Of a stretch of DNA of 64,000 bases, positions 1 to 9,161 are shown piece after piece (position 1 is the first letter of the stretch; each line of letters begins with the position of its first letter). The DNA comes from Cernens ardua. Lineage in GTDB: Bacteria > Pseudomonadota > Gammaproteobacteria > Pseudomonadales > Halomonadaceae. The notes below the pieces were generated by a model that was given only the letters and a program-made list of their open reading frames with translations, did not search any database and was not told where the DNA came from. Where the stretch lies: NCBI RefSeq assembly GCF_051251085.1, contig NZ_JBPCZH010000005.1:1-64000 (forward strand), in the 5' to 3' direction. The translations under genes and the position numbers were made by a program.

Positions 1-55
1 TTAGCGCCGATGGTAGTGTGGGGCTTCCCCATGTGAGAGTAGGTCATCGTCAGGC
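1..55 (+). rRNA. rrf: 5S ribosomal RNA, 3' end (partial)
   Basis: The first 55 bases match the 3' third of gammaproteobacterial 5S rRNA: the TAGCGCCGATGGTAGTGTGG block, the conserved GTGAGAGTAGG stretch and the closing CAGGC. The rest of the gene lies left of the window. A rho-independent terminator follows at once, so this is the distal end of an rRNA operon read rightward. Confidence 0.93.
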
Positions 56-68
56 ATCTATCCCAGAG

Positions 69-106
69 AACCCGTTGTGTCGGAAGGCACAGCGGGTTTT
101 CTTTTT
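69..106 (+). terminator. rho-independent terminator of the rRNA operon
   Basis: The arms AACCCGTTGTG (69-79) and CACAGCGGGTT (88-98) form an 11-bp stem with one G-U pair and an 8-nt loop. A T-rich run (TTTTCTTTTT) follows. The position, about 14 bases after the 5S gene, fits termination of the rRNA transcript. Confidence 0.9.
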
Positions 107-431
107 GTCTGGAGGAAATATACCTCGTCAAATGCAGGATAAGGCTCTGTAAGCAAAACTTACGCATCCCTCTTGACCCTTCTGCCTATTCCTTGCGCCA
201 TCCCTCTTGACCCTTCTGCCTATTCCTTGCGCCATCCCTTGTTTTCATGACGTTGCTTTTCATGAAGCTGAAGAAATACTCTGGATTGTGAATATCCCTG
301 CCTCATTGAGTTATACTGCGATAATACCGATTATTTTTTCCCGCCAAGCTGATAGAGTAGTACCTGAAAGAGGTAATCCGCAGTAAAGCAACTGCCGTTA
401 ATCAGTTTGTCGATGTCAGATTGGAGTTATC
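107..431. other. spacer between rRNA operon and membrane-protein gene
   Basis: No gene is supported here. The spacer holds a 34-bp tandem duplication (165-240, listed separately) and the leader of the next gene, with a TTGGAG ribosome-binding site at 421-426. Confidence 0.6.
165..240. repeat. 34-bp tandem duplication
   Basis: Two identical 34-bp copies stand at 165-198 and 199-232, each beginning CATCCCTCTTGACCC and ending CCTTGCGC. The first 8 bases of a third copy follow at 233-240. The identity of the copies points to a recent slippage duplication. It lies between the rRNA terminator and the next gene. Confidence 0.92.
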
Positions 432-1385
432 TTGAATACCAAGGTCGTAGGCAAGTCTCTGTTGGGTATTGTTAGTCTGATTGTTCTTGTTGTCAGCCTG
501 ACCTTTATCCTTTGTGGAATTTATATAGAGTGCACTCAGCAGAATGGCACAGGTTATGAGCTGGCCTTTGTGAGCCTCATTGTCTTTGCTTTTGCTCTCT
601 GGGCAAACCTGTACGCTCGGAAGGGGCTGAATACGGCTCAGTTTGCTGATGAGCAGGCATCGCTTCGTAAAAGAAAGAATTCTGATGCCCCGATGCTACG
701 TACGGGGGATGAATCGGACACTGACCATGAAATGCCGAAGTTACATCTTTCTTCGGAAGATGAGCATCATGAAACGCTAGCGTATAGTACAGAAGAACAA
801 CATACTGGTCGTCAGAATGAGCTAGGGCATGTAGATGCTTCTAATCACGAAGAAGCGTCTCATACGCCTCCTAAATGGTGGTATGCCGACAATCGAGAGG
901 AACCAACCCTTAAGTTTGCTCATCGCCATGATGCTGTCGATTCTGACGAGGCAGGCCCCATTGTAGTTCGTCAAAACGATGATGATCTGCATGAAGAGTC
1001 TGACTTTGAACGCGAAGATGAATCTGAATATCAACAGGAGCCGGTCTCGCCCATTATCCCCAATGATCAGGATGATGAGTCTGCGCTCAAAAGCAAACAT
1101 GGGTGGTTTGGATTCGAAGAGTATGAAGAACCTGAATGGGTAGAAGAAGAAATATCATACTCGGAAAAGGATGAAGTGACTGATGAGGAGTACGATCAGC
1201 CGGAGTCTATATCAAATCAATCCACTCCAACCGCTACTCTTCACGATAAAACGTCAGAGGGTTCTCATGGCAACCATAACCTGGAACAGGCCCCTTCGAC
1301 TATCCAGGGGATTCATCCTGCACCTCAGCAAAAACCTCGTATTCGTGTAACGGCCAAAGTTCAGGAAACAATACCCAAAAATTGA
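432..1385 (+). CDS. membrane protein with long acidic cytoplasmic-type tail, function unknown
   Basis: The predicted protein has 317 residues. Two hydrophobic helices (about 9-31 and 44-61) form a short hairpin. The remaining ~250 residues are very rich in Asp, Glu, Ser and His, with no recognisable fold and probably disordered; the last ~20 residues turn basic. The start is TTG at 432, supported by TTGGAG five bases upstream; no in-frame ATG gives a similar signal. I do not recognise the family. The architecture resembles small membrane anchors with charged tails, but no function can be assigned. It stands alone, between the rRNA operon and an APC permease. Confidence 0.7.
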   Translation: MNTKVVGKSLLGIVSLIVLVVSLTFILCGIYIECTQQNGTGYELAFVSLIVFAFALWANLYARKGLNTAQFADEQASLRKRKNSDAPMLRTGDESDTDHEMPKLHLSSEDEHHETLAYSTEEQHTGRQNELGHVDASNHEEASHTPPKWWYADNREEPTLKFAHRHDAVDSDEAGPIVVRQNDDDLHEESDFEREDESEYQQEPVSPIIPNDQDDESALKSKHGWFGFEEYEEPEWVEEEISYSEKDEVTDEEYDQPESISNQSTPTATLHDKTSEGSHGNHNLEQAPSTIQGIHPAPQQKPRIRVTAKVQETIPKN

Positions 1386-1496
1386 AATATATGCGTTTCG
1401 TAGAAGAATAGACACATTGCTATTGCCTGGCCGCAGATCTATTTCCAGGGTTGTATGAGTTAATCCAGGCATTTTATACCTCCAGCCCAAACAGGC

Positions 1497-1534
1497 GATA
1501 TAGGGCTATGATGTATATTTGTAGCCGCTATATC
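1497..1534. other. inverted repeat upstream of the APC permease
   Basis: GATATAGGGCTA (1497-1508) pairs with TAGCCGCTATATC (1522-1534), leaving one bulged base and a 13-nt loop. There is no T-run, so it is a weak terminator for the preceding gene. It could equally be a protein-binding dyad or a leader structure for the permease that starts at 1683. Confidence 0.4.
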
Positions 1535-1682
1535 CTGACTACCCCTATATTTTGACCTCAAAAATTTATAAAAATTGATAACAACAGCTGGTCTTTAGAA
1601 TTCTATTACGGGAATTGCCGTATTTCCCAGTGACAAGTGAAGTTATTCGGTCGGCCAATACAATTAGATGAAGGTGATAAAG

Positions 1683-3104
1683 ATGAGTATTAACAATAAT
1701 ACGCAAACTCATCGTACCGATTCCGTACGTTCCCCAATAGGATTAAAGAAAGATTCGATTGGAATTGCTCATGTCGTCTTTTTCGTCATAGCCGCTGCTG
1801 CACCCATGACAGCCGTTATTGGCGTTACTCCTGCGGCTATGGCATATGGTAATGGCGCTGGGGTCCCCGGGACCTTTATTATCGCTGGCATTATTTATCT
1901 CCTCTTTTCACGCCCATACTCTGCCATGTCGTTGTACATCCAAAAAGCCGGGGCTTTTTATGAGTACGTCACGGTTGGCTTGGGAGCTGCATTGGGCCGG
2001 GCAAGTGGCGTCATGGCAGTACTGGCATACTTTTCTGTACAACTAAGCATTTACTCTCTGTTGGGGATTTTTATGCGAAATACGATGCTTGGCATCGATG
2101 TTTCACTGCCCTGGTGGTTATGGACACTGATTACTCAAATCTTTATTTTTATTTTTGGGCTGAGGAATATCGAAATATCCGGCCGGATTTTGGGGATTTG
2201 CATGATCGCAGAAATTGCGATTCTATTACTTCTTGATGTAGCAATACTGCTACATGGAGGAGGGCCTCAGGGAATTGGCCTTACAGGTTTCGGTATATCC
2301 CAGGTATTCTCACCGGGGTTGGGAGCTTCCATGGCTCTTGTAATGGGGGCATTCATTGGATTTGAAGCGACGGCCATTTTTGCAGAGGAAGCCAAAACAC
2401 CCAAACGAACCATTCCTCGTGCTACGTATAGTGCGGTTATTGTCATTACAGCTTTCTATACTTTATCCAGTTGGACTATTTTGCAATATTACGGAGTCGA
2501 GAATATCCAGGAAGCGGCCCGGGCGAATCCCAATACGCTTTATTTCAATGCAGCACATATGCTACTTGGCCACTGGGCTGTGGATATAATGAATTTACTG
2601 ATGTTGAGTAGTATGTTTGCCTGCCTTCTTTCATTTCATAATAGCCTTAATCGCTATTTGTATTCCCTGGGACGTTATATGAAGGTTTACCGAGGGCTTT
2701 CACATCTACATCAACAACATAAATCGCCTTATATAGCAGGTATTGTTCAGTCTTCAGCGATCATTATTACGCTTTTCTTGTGTGGTATTAGTAGGGTGGA
2801 TGTCTATTCTACTGTCTATCTGTGGATGGCGGGTATCGCCATTATTGCCATCGTCGCCGTGCAGATTCTGGTAATGATATCGGCAATGGTATTTTTTCGA
2901 CGTATTGAACATCATTTTTCAATCATGACTAGCATCATTACGCCTGTATTGGCTTGTTTGGGACTTGGCATATGTCTTGGACTCATTATTTCACGGCTGG
3001 GTCTACTGACAGGTATTCATGGTCTTTCTACATGGGTATTCCCGGGCGTTGTGATCATTGCAGCAGTTATTGGTATAGGGACAGGTACAAGGAAAAAGAC
3101 CTGA
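1683..3104 (+). CDS. APC-family amino acid permease
   Basis: An integral inner-membrane protein of 473 residues with about twelve hydrophobic segments, of the amino acid-polyamine-organocation family. The first helix has the family's unwound-helix pattern (AAAAPMTAVIGVTPAA), and the GFEATAIFAEEAKTPKRTIPRA stretch (the loop after helix 6) is typical of this family. It probably imports an amino acid or amine by proton symport; the substrate cannot be read from the sequence. I prefer ATG 1683, with AAGGTG at 1671-1676, over the in-frame ATG at 1668, which has no ribosome-binding site. It is convergent with the dehydrogenase at 3192 and has no operon partner. Confidence 0.88.
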   Translation: MSINNNTQTHRTDSVRSPIGLKKDSIGIAHVVFFVIAAAAPMTAVIGVTPAAMAYGNGAGVPGTFIIAGIIYLLFSRPYSAMSLYIQKAGAFYEYVTVGLGAALGRASGVMAVLAYFSVQLSIYSLLGIFMRNTMLGIDVSLPWWLWTLITQIFIFIFGLRNIEISGRILGICMIAEIAILLLLDVAILLHGGGPQGIGLTGFGISQVFSPGLGASMALVMGAFIGFEATAIFAEEAKTPKRTIPRATYSAVIVITAFYTLSSWTILQYYGVENIQEAARANPNTLYFNAAHMLLGHWAVDIMNLLMLSSMFACLLSFHNSLNRYLYSLGRYMKVYRGLSHLHQQHKSPYIAGIVQSSAIIITLFLCGISRVDVYSTVYLWMAGIAIIAIVAVQILVMISAMVFFRRIEHHFSIMTSIITPVLACLGLGICLGLIISRLGLLTGIHGLSTWVFPGVVIIAAVIGIGTGTRKKT

Positions 3105-3191
3105 GCCGAGGGGAAGCAAGGAGGGATATGAGGTTTCTTCCAGAAGCTTGTGCTTGAATCTCCGCCTGTAGGGAAGTCTTACATCGCTCAT

Positions 3192-4103
3192 TTATTTGCT
3201 TTGGCTACTTTGTGACTCGATCCAGTTTTGAACAACGGACATATCTTTTTCGCCCATTTCATTTTTTGCAATGTCCCCGAAAATCGTACGTAGAGTGTTT
3301 AGCTGTGGTGTATAGACATGGTGTCGATGGCTTTCATCTTCGGCAAAGGTGAGATCCTTTAGCAAAAATTTGGCTGCCCCGGATACGTGATAGTCCTTTT
3401 GAATCAAACGTCGCTTGCGTGATTCCAGTAAGTGGCTTCCTGCATATCCACCTGCTAGAGCCCTGAATAATTGTTCCAGTTTAATGCCCGCACGCTCGGC
3501 AATAATACTAGCTTCGCTCAAGGCCGTAATCGTTGAGGCGACTATCATCTGATTGCAGGCTTTTGTAATTTGCCCGGTTCCCAGTTTCCCCATGTAAAGA
3601 GGTGTTCCACATGCCTCCATAATCAGGGATATCCTGTCATAAAGTGATCTATCTCCTCCCATCATGATAGAGAGGGTTCCCTCTTTTGCGCCCTCTGTTC
3701 CACCACTCAAGGGTGCATCCATTATAGTTATTTTGCCATGTGTCATCGTTGTCAGCTTTTCCGACAGCTCACGCACTCCTTGCGGCGATGATGTTGAACA
3801 AATCACGATGACGATAGGATGCCTGGTCCCCGCCAATATCCCATCAGTGCCTTTGAGTAATGCTTCAAGTTCAGGTAAATCTGGAAGCACGGAAATAATA
3901 ATATCACTGTCAAGAGCAAGATCCTTGGGAGTCTCACGCCATACACCGCCAATTTTCTCCAGCTCTTTAAGTTTCGTGCGACTTCGTCCTGTAATATTTA
4001 CGACACTGACCAAAGGAGAGGCAAGTAAATGTTCGGCCATTGGAGATCCCATATGTCCCAGCCCTAACATACCGATCCTGAATAGAGGTTTTCCTTCTGT
4101 CAT
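3192..4103 (-). CDS. NAD(P)-dependent 3-hydroxyisobutyrate/tartronate-semialdehyde reductase family protein
   Basis: A 303-residue beta-hydroxyacid dehydrogenase. The N-terminal Rossmann fold carries GLGHMGSPMAEHLL (about 14-27). The substrate-binding motif DAPLSGGTEGAKEGTLSIM lies near 130-148. The catalytic-lysine motif GQITKACNQ lies near 177-185. The length matches GarR/MmsB-type enzymes, which reduce tartronate semialdehyde or oxidise 3-hydroxyisobutyrate; which one applies here is not resolvable. A glycerate kinase occurs 9.5 kb away, which would suit tartronate metabolism, but they are not linked. A terminator separates it from the transporter upstream, so it is probably transcribed alone. 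Confidence 0.85.
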   Translation of the reverse strand: MTEGKPLFRIGMLGLGHMGSPMAEHLLASPLVSVVNITGRSRTKLKELEKIGGVWRETPKDLALDSDIIISVLPDLPELEALLKGTDGILAGTRHPIVIVICSTSSPQGVRELSEKLTTMTHGKITIMDAPLSGGTEGAKEGTLSIMMGGDRSLYDRISLIMEACGTPLYMGKLGTGQITKACNQMIVASTITALSEASIIAERAGIKLEQLFRALAGGYAGSHLLESRKRRLIQKDYHVSGAAKFLLKDLTFAEDESHRHHVYTPQLNTLRTIFGDIAKNEMGEKDMSVVQNWIESQSSQSK

Positions 4104-4136
4104 ATCATCGTTCCAATAATTTATTTATAGTGATAA

Positions 4137-4167
4137 AGAAAAAACGCCGTCAGAAACGGCGTTTTTG
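4137..4167 (-). terminator. bidirectional-looking rho-independent terminator
   Basis: AAAACGCCGT (4141-4150) and ACGGCGTTTT (4156-4165) form a perfect stem with a 5-nt loop. On the minus strand it follows the MFS gene that ends at 4197 and runs into a T-rich tract. It insulates the downstream dehydrogenase gene. Confidence 0.88.
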
Positions 4168-4196
4168 GTTAGAAGCATATGATTGAATGAAAAATA

Positions 4197-5633
4197 TTAT
4201 TTGATGGAAATAGGTAGATTAGATGCCATGACAGGTGTTTTTTTGCCTATAGAATGACGGGTGGATCTTGTTTTTCTAGAAGGTATATTATTAAAGGCAT
4301 CGTCGGTTTCGCCAAGATCTCTTCCTTTTGTTTCCGGCGTTGTAAAAGTAGCCCAAATAGTGAGGGTTGCCAGAACCATGACATACAACGCAAGCGGTAC
4401 CCACGAGTTCGCGAATAGTGCCAGCAACAGCGTACCGATGAAAGGTGCGATACCACCGGCAATTACCGCGCTGAACTCTCGTGTAATGGCTACACAGATA
4501 TAACGGTTACGGTTGCCAAAGAGTTCGGGAAGTGCTGCGCACTGTGCTCCCAACATAATATTGATGCTAAATGCATAGGTGATTGCGAGTACGGGAATAA
4601 TCATCCAGCTCGAACCATGTGCCATCAGGGCCCAGGCAGGAATGGCCAGTACCCATTGTACGATGGCTCCGATTCTGTAAATACGCATCCGACCATATCG
4701 ATCACTCAGGGCGCCAGCGAAAGGAATGATAAAGACACTCAACGCTGCACCTATCGCAATCGCCAGGGGTCCTTTCCATGGCGCTATCCCCACAATATTG
4801 GTGATGAAGCTCACTGCCAGTGTTTGGTAAATGGCGGAACTCCCATTTTCTGCCATACGCAGCCCTATACCACGAAGCATGCTGGGTAGCGAAAATTTGA
4901 AGGCATCACGCGTCGGATGATTGGCAACCTGTTCCTGACGTTCCAGTTTGACGAACGTGGGGCTCTCTTTCATTTTCATGCGTACATAGACTGCAACGCT
5001 GATCAAAAGTGTAGAAAGCAGGAAGGGAACACGCCACAACCAATCCATGACCACTTGTTCATTAACGATACCTAATAGAAAGAATACACCCGATGCGATA
5101 ATAATCCCTACCATGATTCCGACGAAGGGGAGGGATGCAACGTAGCCACGACGATTGGGGGGAGCATATTCAGCCATTAATACCGTAGCGCCTGCCTGCT
5201 CGGCACCGGCTCCCAGCCCCTGCAATACCCTGAGAAGAACAAGCAAAATGGGCGCGGCGATACCGATGGTTTGACCCGTCGGCAATATTCCAATCAAGGT
5301 TGTTGAGCCGCCCATGAGAGCGATTGTGATGATGAGAATTGCTTTTCGTCCCAAGCGATCACCCAGTGCACCAAAAAAGATTCCACCTAGCGGCCGTGCC
5401 ATGAAGCCTACGGCATAAGTGGCGAATCCCGCTGCAATCCCTGCAGACGCACCTAGTTCAGGAAAAAACAGGCGGCCAAAAATGAGGGCCGCGGCGAGCC
5501 CATATAAAGCAAAGTCATAGTACTCAAGAGCGCTTCCTACGCAGCTGGCCCATGTTGCTTTACGCAGGTTATCCAGATAATCAGGATCTTCCCAGGCGGA
5601 ATTGTCTTTTGATTGTGTCGGATTTGGTGCCAT
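4197..5633 (-). CDS. MFS transporter, metabolite:H+ symporter (MHS) type
   Basis: An inner-membrane transporter of 478 residues with about twelve helices. It shows MHS hallmarks: the SCVGSALEYYDFALYG start of helix 1, the GALGDRLGRK loop 2-3 motif, RVLQGLGAGAEQAGA in helix 4 and the second GALSDRYGRMR loop. Relatives (ShiA, ProP, KgtP, CitA) move organic acids, osmolytes or shikimate with protons; the substrate here is unknown. I chose ATG 5633, preceded by GGGAGG at 7-base spacing. The reading frame extends 24 codons further upstream without a ribosome-binding site. A strong terminator follows the stop codon. Confidence 0.88.
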   Translation of the reverse strand: MAPNPTQSKDNSAWEDPDYLDNLRKATWASCVGSALEYYDFALYGLAAALIFGRLFFPELGASAGIAAGFATYAVGFMARPLGGIFFGALGDRLGRKAILIITIALMGGSTTLIGILPTGQTIGIAAPILLVLLRVLQGLGAGAEQAGATVLMAEYAPPNRRGYVASLPFVGIMVGIIIASGVFFLLGIVNEQVVMDWLWRVPFLLSTLLISVAVYVRMKMKESPTFVKLERQEQVANHPTRDAFKFSLPSMLRGIGLRMAENGSSAIYQTLAVSFITNIVGIAPWKGPLAIAIGAALSVFIIPFAGALSDRYGRMRIYRIGAIVQWVLAIPAWALMAHGSSWMIIPVLAITYAFSINIMLGAQCAALPELFGNRNRYICVAITREFSAVIAGGIAPFIGTLLLALFANSWVPLALYVMVLATLTIWATFTTPETKGRDLGETDDAFNNIPSRKTRSTRHSIGKKTPVMASNLPISIK

Positions 5634-6121
5634 TGCCAGCCTCCCGTTATACAAAGACGGTACCAATGCGTCTATGTAACCGATCCCATAATATCGTTCG
5701 TACAAATAAGACTATTTAGGTGGATAAAATAGTTCCTAGATGTTAATGGTATGAAGTAGGACGGTAATTAAATTATTGATGCTCACTGGAGCAGTTATCT
5801 TCTAAATAAAAATCACTCGTTAGTGTGTTTTCAACTAATGACTAATTCTCAAAGGGAAGTAATAGGACTTCAGCAGTTCTAAAAAATAGAGACAATATTG
5901 GAATTGGTTTGCAAGCCCTTGAATACCAATGATTCGAGTGTATAGAAGTTGACAGATAAGTCGTTTAAACGTTGGTCTAAATAAGACTATTACCCTATAA
6001 GACATATATTTATTTAATTTATAAGTTTTTTATAGTTTGTTGTTAATAAAACTACATTTTATGGTATGTATTTATATAATGAGAGGTTGAAAAAGAAGAC
6101 AATATTTAAAATGTGAGTAAT
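5634..6121. other. AT-rich spacer with a 13-bp direct repeat
   Basis: No gene is supported. The region is clearly more AT-rich than its neighbours. AAATAAGACTATT occurs at 5704-5716, just upstream of the MFS gene, and again at 5979-5991. It probably carries the MFS promoter and may hold a regulator's binding sites. Confidence 0.5.
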
Positions 6122-6156
6122 TTTATTACCAAACCAACCTCGTGCTGAGGTTGGTT
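6122..6156 (-). terminator. rho-independent terminator of the amino acid ABC operon
   Basis: AACCAACCTC (6132-6141) and GAGGTTGGTT (6147-6156) form a perfect 10-bp stem with a 5-nt loop. On the minus strand it stands about 50 bases after the ATPase stop codon and is followed by a T-rich stretch. Confidence 0.85.
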
Positions 6157-6210
6157 AATGTACATACATGAGTTCAATTTGGAGGTTTTGGTTGCACTCA
6201 TGGCAAAACG

Positions 6211-6963
6211 TTAACTAACTCGCTCAAGAAATGCCGCTGTTCTTGGGTCTGTTGGATGGTTGAAGATGTGTTCAGGGGGGCCTTCTTCAATAATGTTGCC
6301 ACCTTCCATGAAAATGATTCGATCCGCAATCTCTCGGGCAAAACGCATCTCGTGTGTGACGATGAGCATGGTCTGATGGCTTCGTGCAAGATCCTTTATA
6401 ACGTTTAGCACCTCATCGACCCATTCCGGGTCCAATGAGGATGTAGGTTCATCAAAGAGTATTAGCTCAGCGTTGGCAGCCATCGCACGTGCAATGCCTA
6501 CACGTTGTTGCTGCCCTCCCGAAAGTTGACTGGGATAGCTATTCGCCTTGTCTGCAAGGCCCACTCGACCAAGAAGTTGCCGAGAATGCTCATAGGCTTT
6601 TTCCTTTGGCATTTTGTTAACAACAATGAGCCTTTCCGCAATGTTTTGCAGAGCTGTCTTATTGGCAAATAAGGCATAGTTCTGAAATACAAAAGCCGTA
6701 TGTCTGCGTAGCATCAGTGTTTGGGATTTTGATGCATGCGCAAGATTTGCAATAAAAAGTGTCCCGAGTGTCAACTGCCCTGTGTCTGGCTTTTCCAGCA
6801 GGTTAATACACCGAAGCAGGGTGGACTTTCCTGTTCCTGATGGGCCGATGACCACGACAATTTCACCTTGTTGAATGGTGATATCTATGTTGTTGAGCAC
6901 CGTGTGTTCACCATAGCGTTTGGTAAGGCTACGCAGGGTGAGGGCATTATTTTCCGAAGTCAT
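6211..6963 (-). CDS. polar amino acid ABC transporter, ATP-binding protein (cystine/glutamine type)
   Basis: A cytoplasmic ATPase of 250 residues that powers the importer formed with the next two genes. It has Walker A GPSGTGKST (about 39-47), Q-loop FQNYALF, signature LSGGQQQRVGIARA, Walker B LILFDEP and the switch His in VTHEM. The family is PAAT (GlnQ, HisP, TcyN/YecC). It is the last gene of a three-gene operon, 25 bases after the permease gene, and is followed by a terminator. Confidence 0.93.
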   Translation of the reverse strand: MTSENNALTLRSLTKRYGEHTVLNNIDITIQQGEIVVVIGPSGTGKSTLLRCINLLEKPDTGQLTLGTLFIANLAHASKSQTLMLRRHTAFVFQNYALFANKTALQNIAERLIVVNKMPKEKAYEHSRQLLGRVGLADKANSYPSQLSGGQQQRVGIARAMAANAELILFDEPTSSLDPEWVDEVLNVIKDLARSHQTMLIVTHEMRFAREIADRIIFMEGGNIIEEGPPEHIFNHPTDPRTAAFLERVS

Positions 6964-6988
6964 GAAGATATCCTGTCAACTGGAAATT

Positions 6989-7657
6989 CTAGCGGCTATA
7001 GGCATGGTTTAGTTTATGCTCTAGCCACCGTTGAGCGAAGGAGAGTATTTCCACCATGACCCAGTAAATGATGGCAACAGTCAGGAATGTTTCGAAATAC
7101 AGAAAATTGCTGGCGGCCTCTTTCTGGGCGGCACTCATAAGTTCGGTTACACCCAATGTGAAAGCCAGCGAGGTGGACTTTATGACGTCAATGAAGTAGT
7201 TGACCAGTGTTGGCACCGCGACTCTGAAGGCCTGGGGGAGCACGATCCGTCGCATCAGCTGACTTTGTGTCATACCGATAGAGAGCGCTGCGTCTACCTG
7301 GCTGTGCGCCACCCCCGTAATGGCCGCTCTTATGGATTCTGACATGTAAGCCGCATAATTGAGCGAAAGGCCCAATATCGCAGCTTCAATACCATTGATG
7401 GATGTGAGCGAGGCAAACAGCTGCGGTAATCCATAGTAAAACAGAAAGAGCTGCACCAGTATGGGGGTGCCTCTAAAAAAAGAGACAAAAACAAGAGTTA
7501 GCTGATTAAGCACCGGTATACGCAATACCCTGATTACAGCAATCAGCATGGCTAATATCAGGGCAAAAAACATGGATGCCACGGCAATTTCCAGAGTGAG
7601 TGGAATATAACCGATGAGGTAAGGCACCAATTGCAGCATGTAGTGATAATTCAGCAT
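6989..7657 (-). CDS. polar amino acid ABC transporter, permease
   Basis: An inner-membrane subunit of 222 residues with about five helices. It carries the N-terminal PAAT signature (FRGTPILVQLFLFYYGLP) and the EAA loop for ATPase docking (EAAILGLSLNYAAYMSES and the following AALSIGMTQSQLMRRIVLPQA). It resembles TcyL/YecS. It starts 15 bases after the binding-protein gene and probably works as a homodimer, since it is the only permease in the operon. Confidence 0.92.
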   Translation of the reverse strand: MLNYHYMLQLVPYLIGYIPLTLEIAVASMFFALILAMLIAVIRVLRIPVLNQLTLVFVSFFRGTPILVQLFLFYYGLPQLFASLTSINGIEAAILGLSLNYAAYMSESIRAAITGVAHSQVDAALSIGMTQSQLMRRIVLPQAFRVAVPTLVNYFIDVIKSTSLAFTLGVTELMSAAQKEAASNFLYFETFLTVAIIYWVMVEILSFAQRWLEHKLNHAYSR

Positions 7658-7672
7658 GGTCGAACTCTTCTA

Positions 7673-8437
7673 TCAATGTGCTGATTCGGGGGCATCCGTC
7701 AGGTTACTACCCAGCCATTTTTCGGACAGTTTGGCCAGGGTGCCATCCTGTTGAAGCTGGGCGAGTGCTTTATCTATATTGGTTTTCAGTGCTTCACCCT
7801 GCGCATTTTTGCGGAAAGGATAGGCATTCTCGATAATCGAAAATGGCTGACCTACCATTTTCAGCGGCAAGTGAGACATCTTGATAATCCGGGCAATACT
7901 GGAGCGATCCATAACGAAAGCGTTGAGCCTGCCCAGCACTACATCCTGCTCGATACCACTGTCATAGGTACGGATATTGATCTGTTTTGCGTTTGGTAAT
8001 TGCTGCAAGAGCTGTTCGAAATTGGAGCCCAGATTAACACCGACACTTTTACCGCTCAGATCGGCGGGAGAGTTGATGTTATTGGTTGAATTCTTCACCG
8101 CAAGCTGCGCACCGTCATAAATATAGGGTGTAGAGAACAGATACTTGGCTTTGCGCTCTGGAGTGATAGTGATCTGGTTGGCGATCGTATCGATACGACC
8201 TGCATCCAACATGCCAGCAAGGCCAGAAAAGCTTGCTGTCACAAACTGGACGTTATCTCCCAGCTTTTGGCCGATGGCATTCATCAAATCCACCTCAAAC
8301 CCCTGGAGTTTTCCAAAGTTTTCGAAGGTATAGGGATAATAGCCACCCGACATGCCGACGCGAATGGTGTCAGCTTTCGCCATAAGCGGGCTTGTCAACA
8401 AAAGACCGGCAGTGATAACAGCGAGTAATTTTTTCAT
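7673..8437 (-). CDS. periplasmic polar amino acid-binding protein (cystine-like, FliY/TcyJ family)
   Basis: The predicted precursor has 254 residues. A signal peptide (about 1-22, ending MAKA) precedes an SBP_bac_3 domain. IDTIANQITITPERKAKYLFS and the VGVNLGSNFEQ stretch parallel the cystine-binding protein FliY, so cystine is the best guess; other polar amino acids are possible. The start is ATG 8437, with GGAAGG six bases upstream; a longer frame begins at 8509 but would put a non-secretory extension before the signal peptide. It is the first gene of the operon, as usual for the most abundant component. Confidence 0.9.
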   Translation of the reverse strand: MKKLLAVITAGLLLTSPLMAKADTIRVGMSGGYYPYTFENFGKLQGFEVDLMNAIGQKLGDNVQFVTASFSGLAGMLDAGRIDTIANQITITPERKAKYLFSTPYIYDGAQLAVKNSTNNINSPADLSGKSVGVNLGSNFEQLLQQLPNAKQINIRTYDSGIEQDVVLGRLNAFVMDRSSIARIIKMSHLPLKMVGQPFSIIENAYPFRKNAQGEALKTNIDKALAQLQQDGTLAKLSEKWLGSNLTDAPESAH

Positions 8438-9161
8438 GAGGTACCTTCCATAAGGAATCATTTCAGGCGATAAACATGCATGAGACCACAGCACTACATG
8501 TTCATCCAAAGTCTAATAGGCGCACAATACAGCTAAAATGGGTAAATGGGAAAGAACCGGCATTTATAAACATAGTGTTATAATCTGTTAATAAACACTG
8601 GCTTAGGATAAATGAATGCAGGAAAATAAGTAGGGCATAGTGGTAAGGATAGGCTAATAATGCACACTGCGCCTATGCCCATATGTGACTATCTTTATGG
8701 GCGCTTGCTACTGAGAGGGAGCGTTTCACTCTGAGGGAGCGTGTTACTACATCGAAGTTACTACATCTAAGTTACTAGATCGAAGTTTTCTTCCTGTTTC
8801 GCTTTTGGTTGCTGTTGTGTGTGTATCGCAATGTTGAGCTACACGTAGATGACAGTATCGCTTATGGTGAAGCGAAGGGTATATGATGATAAAGTTTTTC
8901 GAATAATGTCCCCGGGTTGATTTTCATGCATTTTCACCCAACTATATTAGTAAGAAAGCAGGACTTTATTCACTGGGGGAAGTGGGCATGATTATTTCCA
9001 CCAGAAATGCCGAACAGCGTTGAATACGTCCAACAAGTCTTGAGCACTTACACCGCTATAAAAATAAAATATTGCGCGCACAGGGGCTGGGGAATTCCAC
9101 CCCTTCATCCTGATTCAAGCCGTTTTATGCTCTCACCCCACTTACCTGACAGGAGATTTTC
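8438..9161. other. long spacer upstream of ABC operon and aldehyde dehydrogenase
   Basis: No gene is supported in this 720-bp divergent spacer. It holds the promoters of both flanking units, a long-range inverted repeat (GGGCATAG at 8633-8640 and CTATGCCC at 8673-8680) and a block of short tandem repeats (8711-8784). The dehydrogenase ribosome-binding site is AGGAGA just before 9162. Confidence 0.55.
8711..8784. repeat. composite short tandem repeats (about 20 bp x2, then 14 bp x3)
   Basis: Two imperfect copies beginning CTGAG(A)GGGAGCGT stand at 8711-8730 and 8731-8749. Three copies of a 14-bp unit follow: GTTACTACATCGAA (8743-8756), GTTACTACATCTAA (8757-8770) and GTTACTAGATCGAA (8771-8784). 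The 14-bp copies differ from each other at one or two positions. Confidence 0.88.

Noticed and set aside
165..240. The two 34-bp repeats looked like a CRISPR fragment.
   Set aside because: The copies are directly adjacent with no spacer between them, and no cas genes are near.
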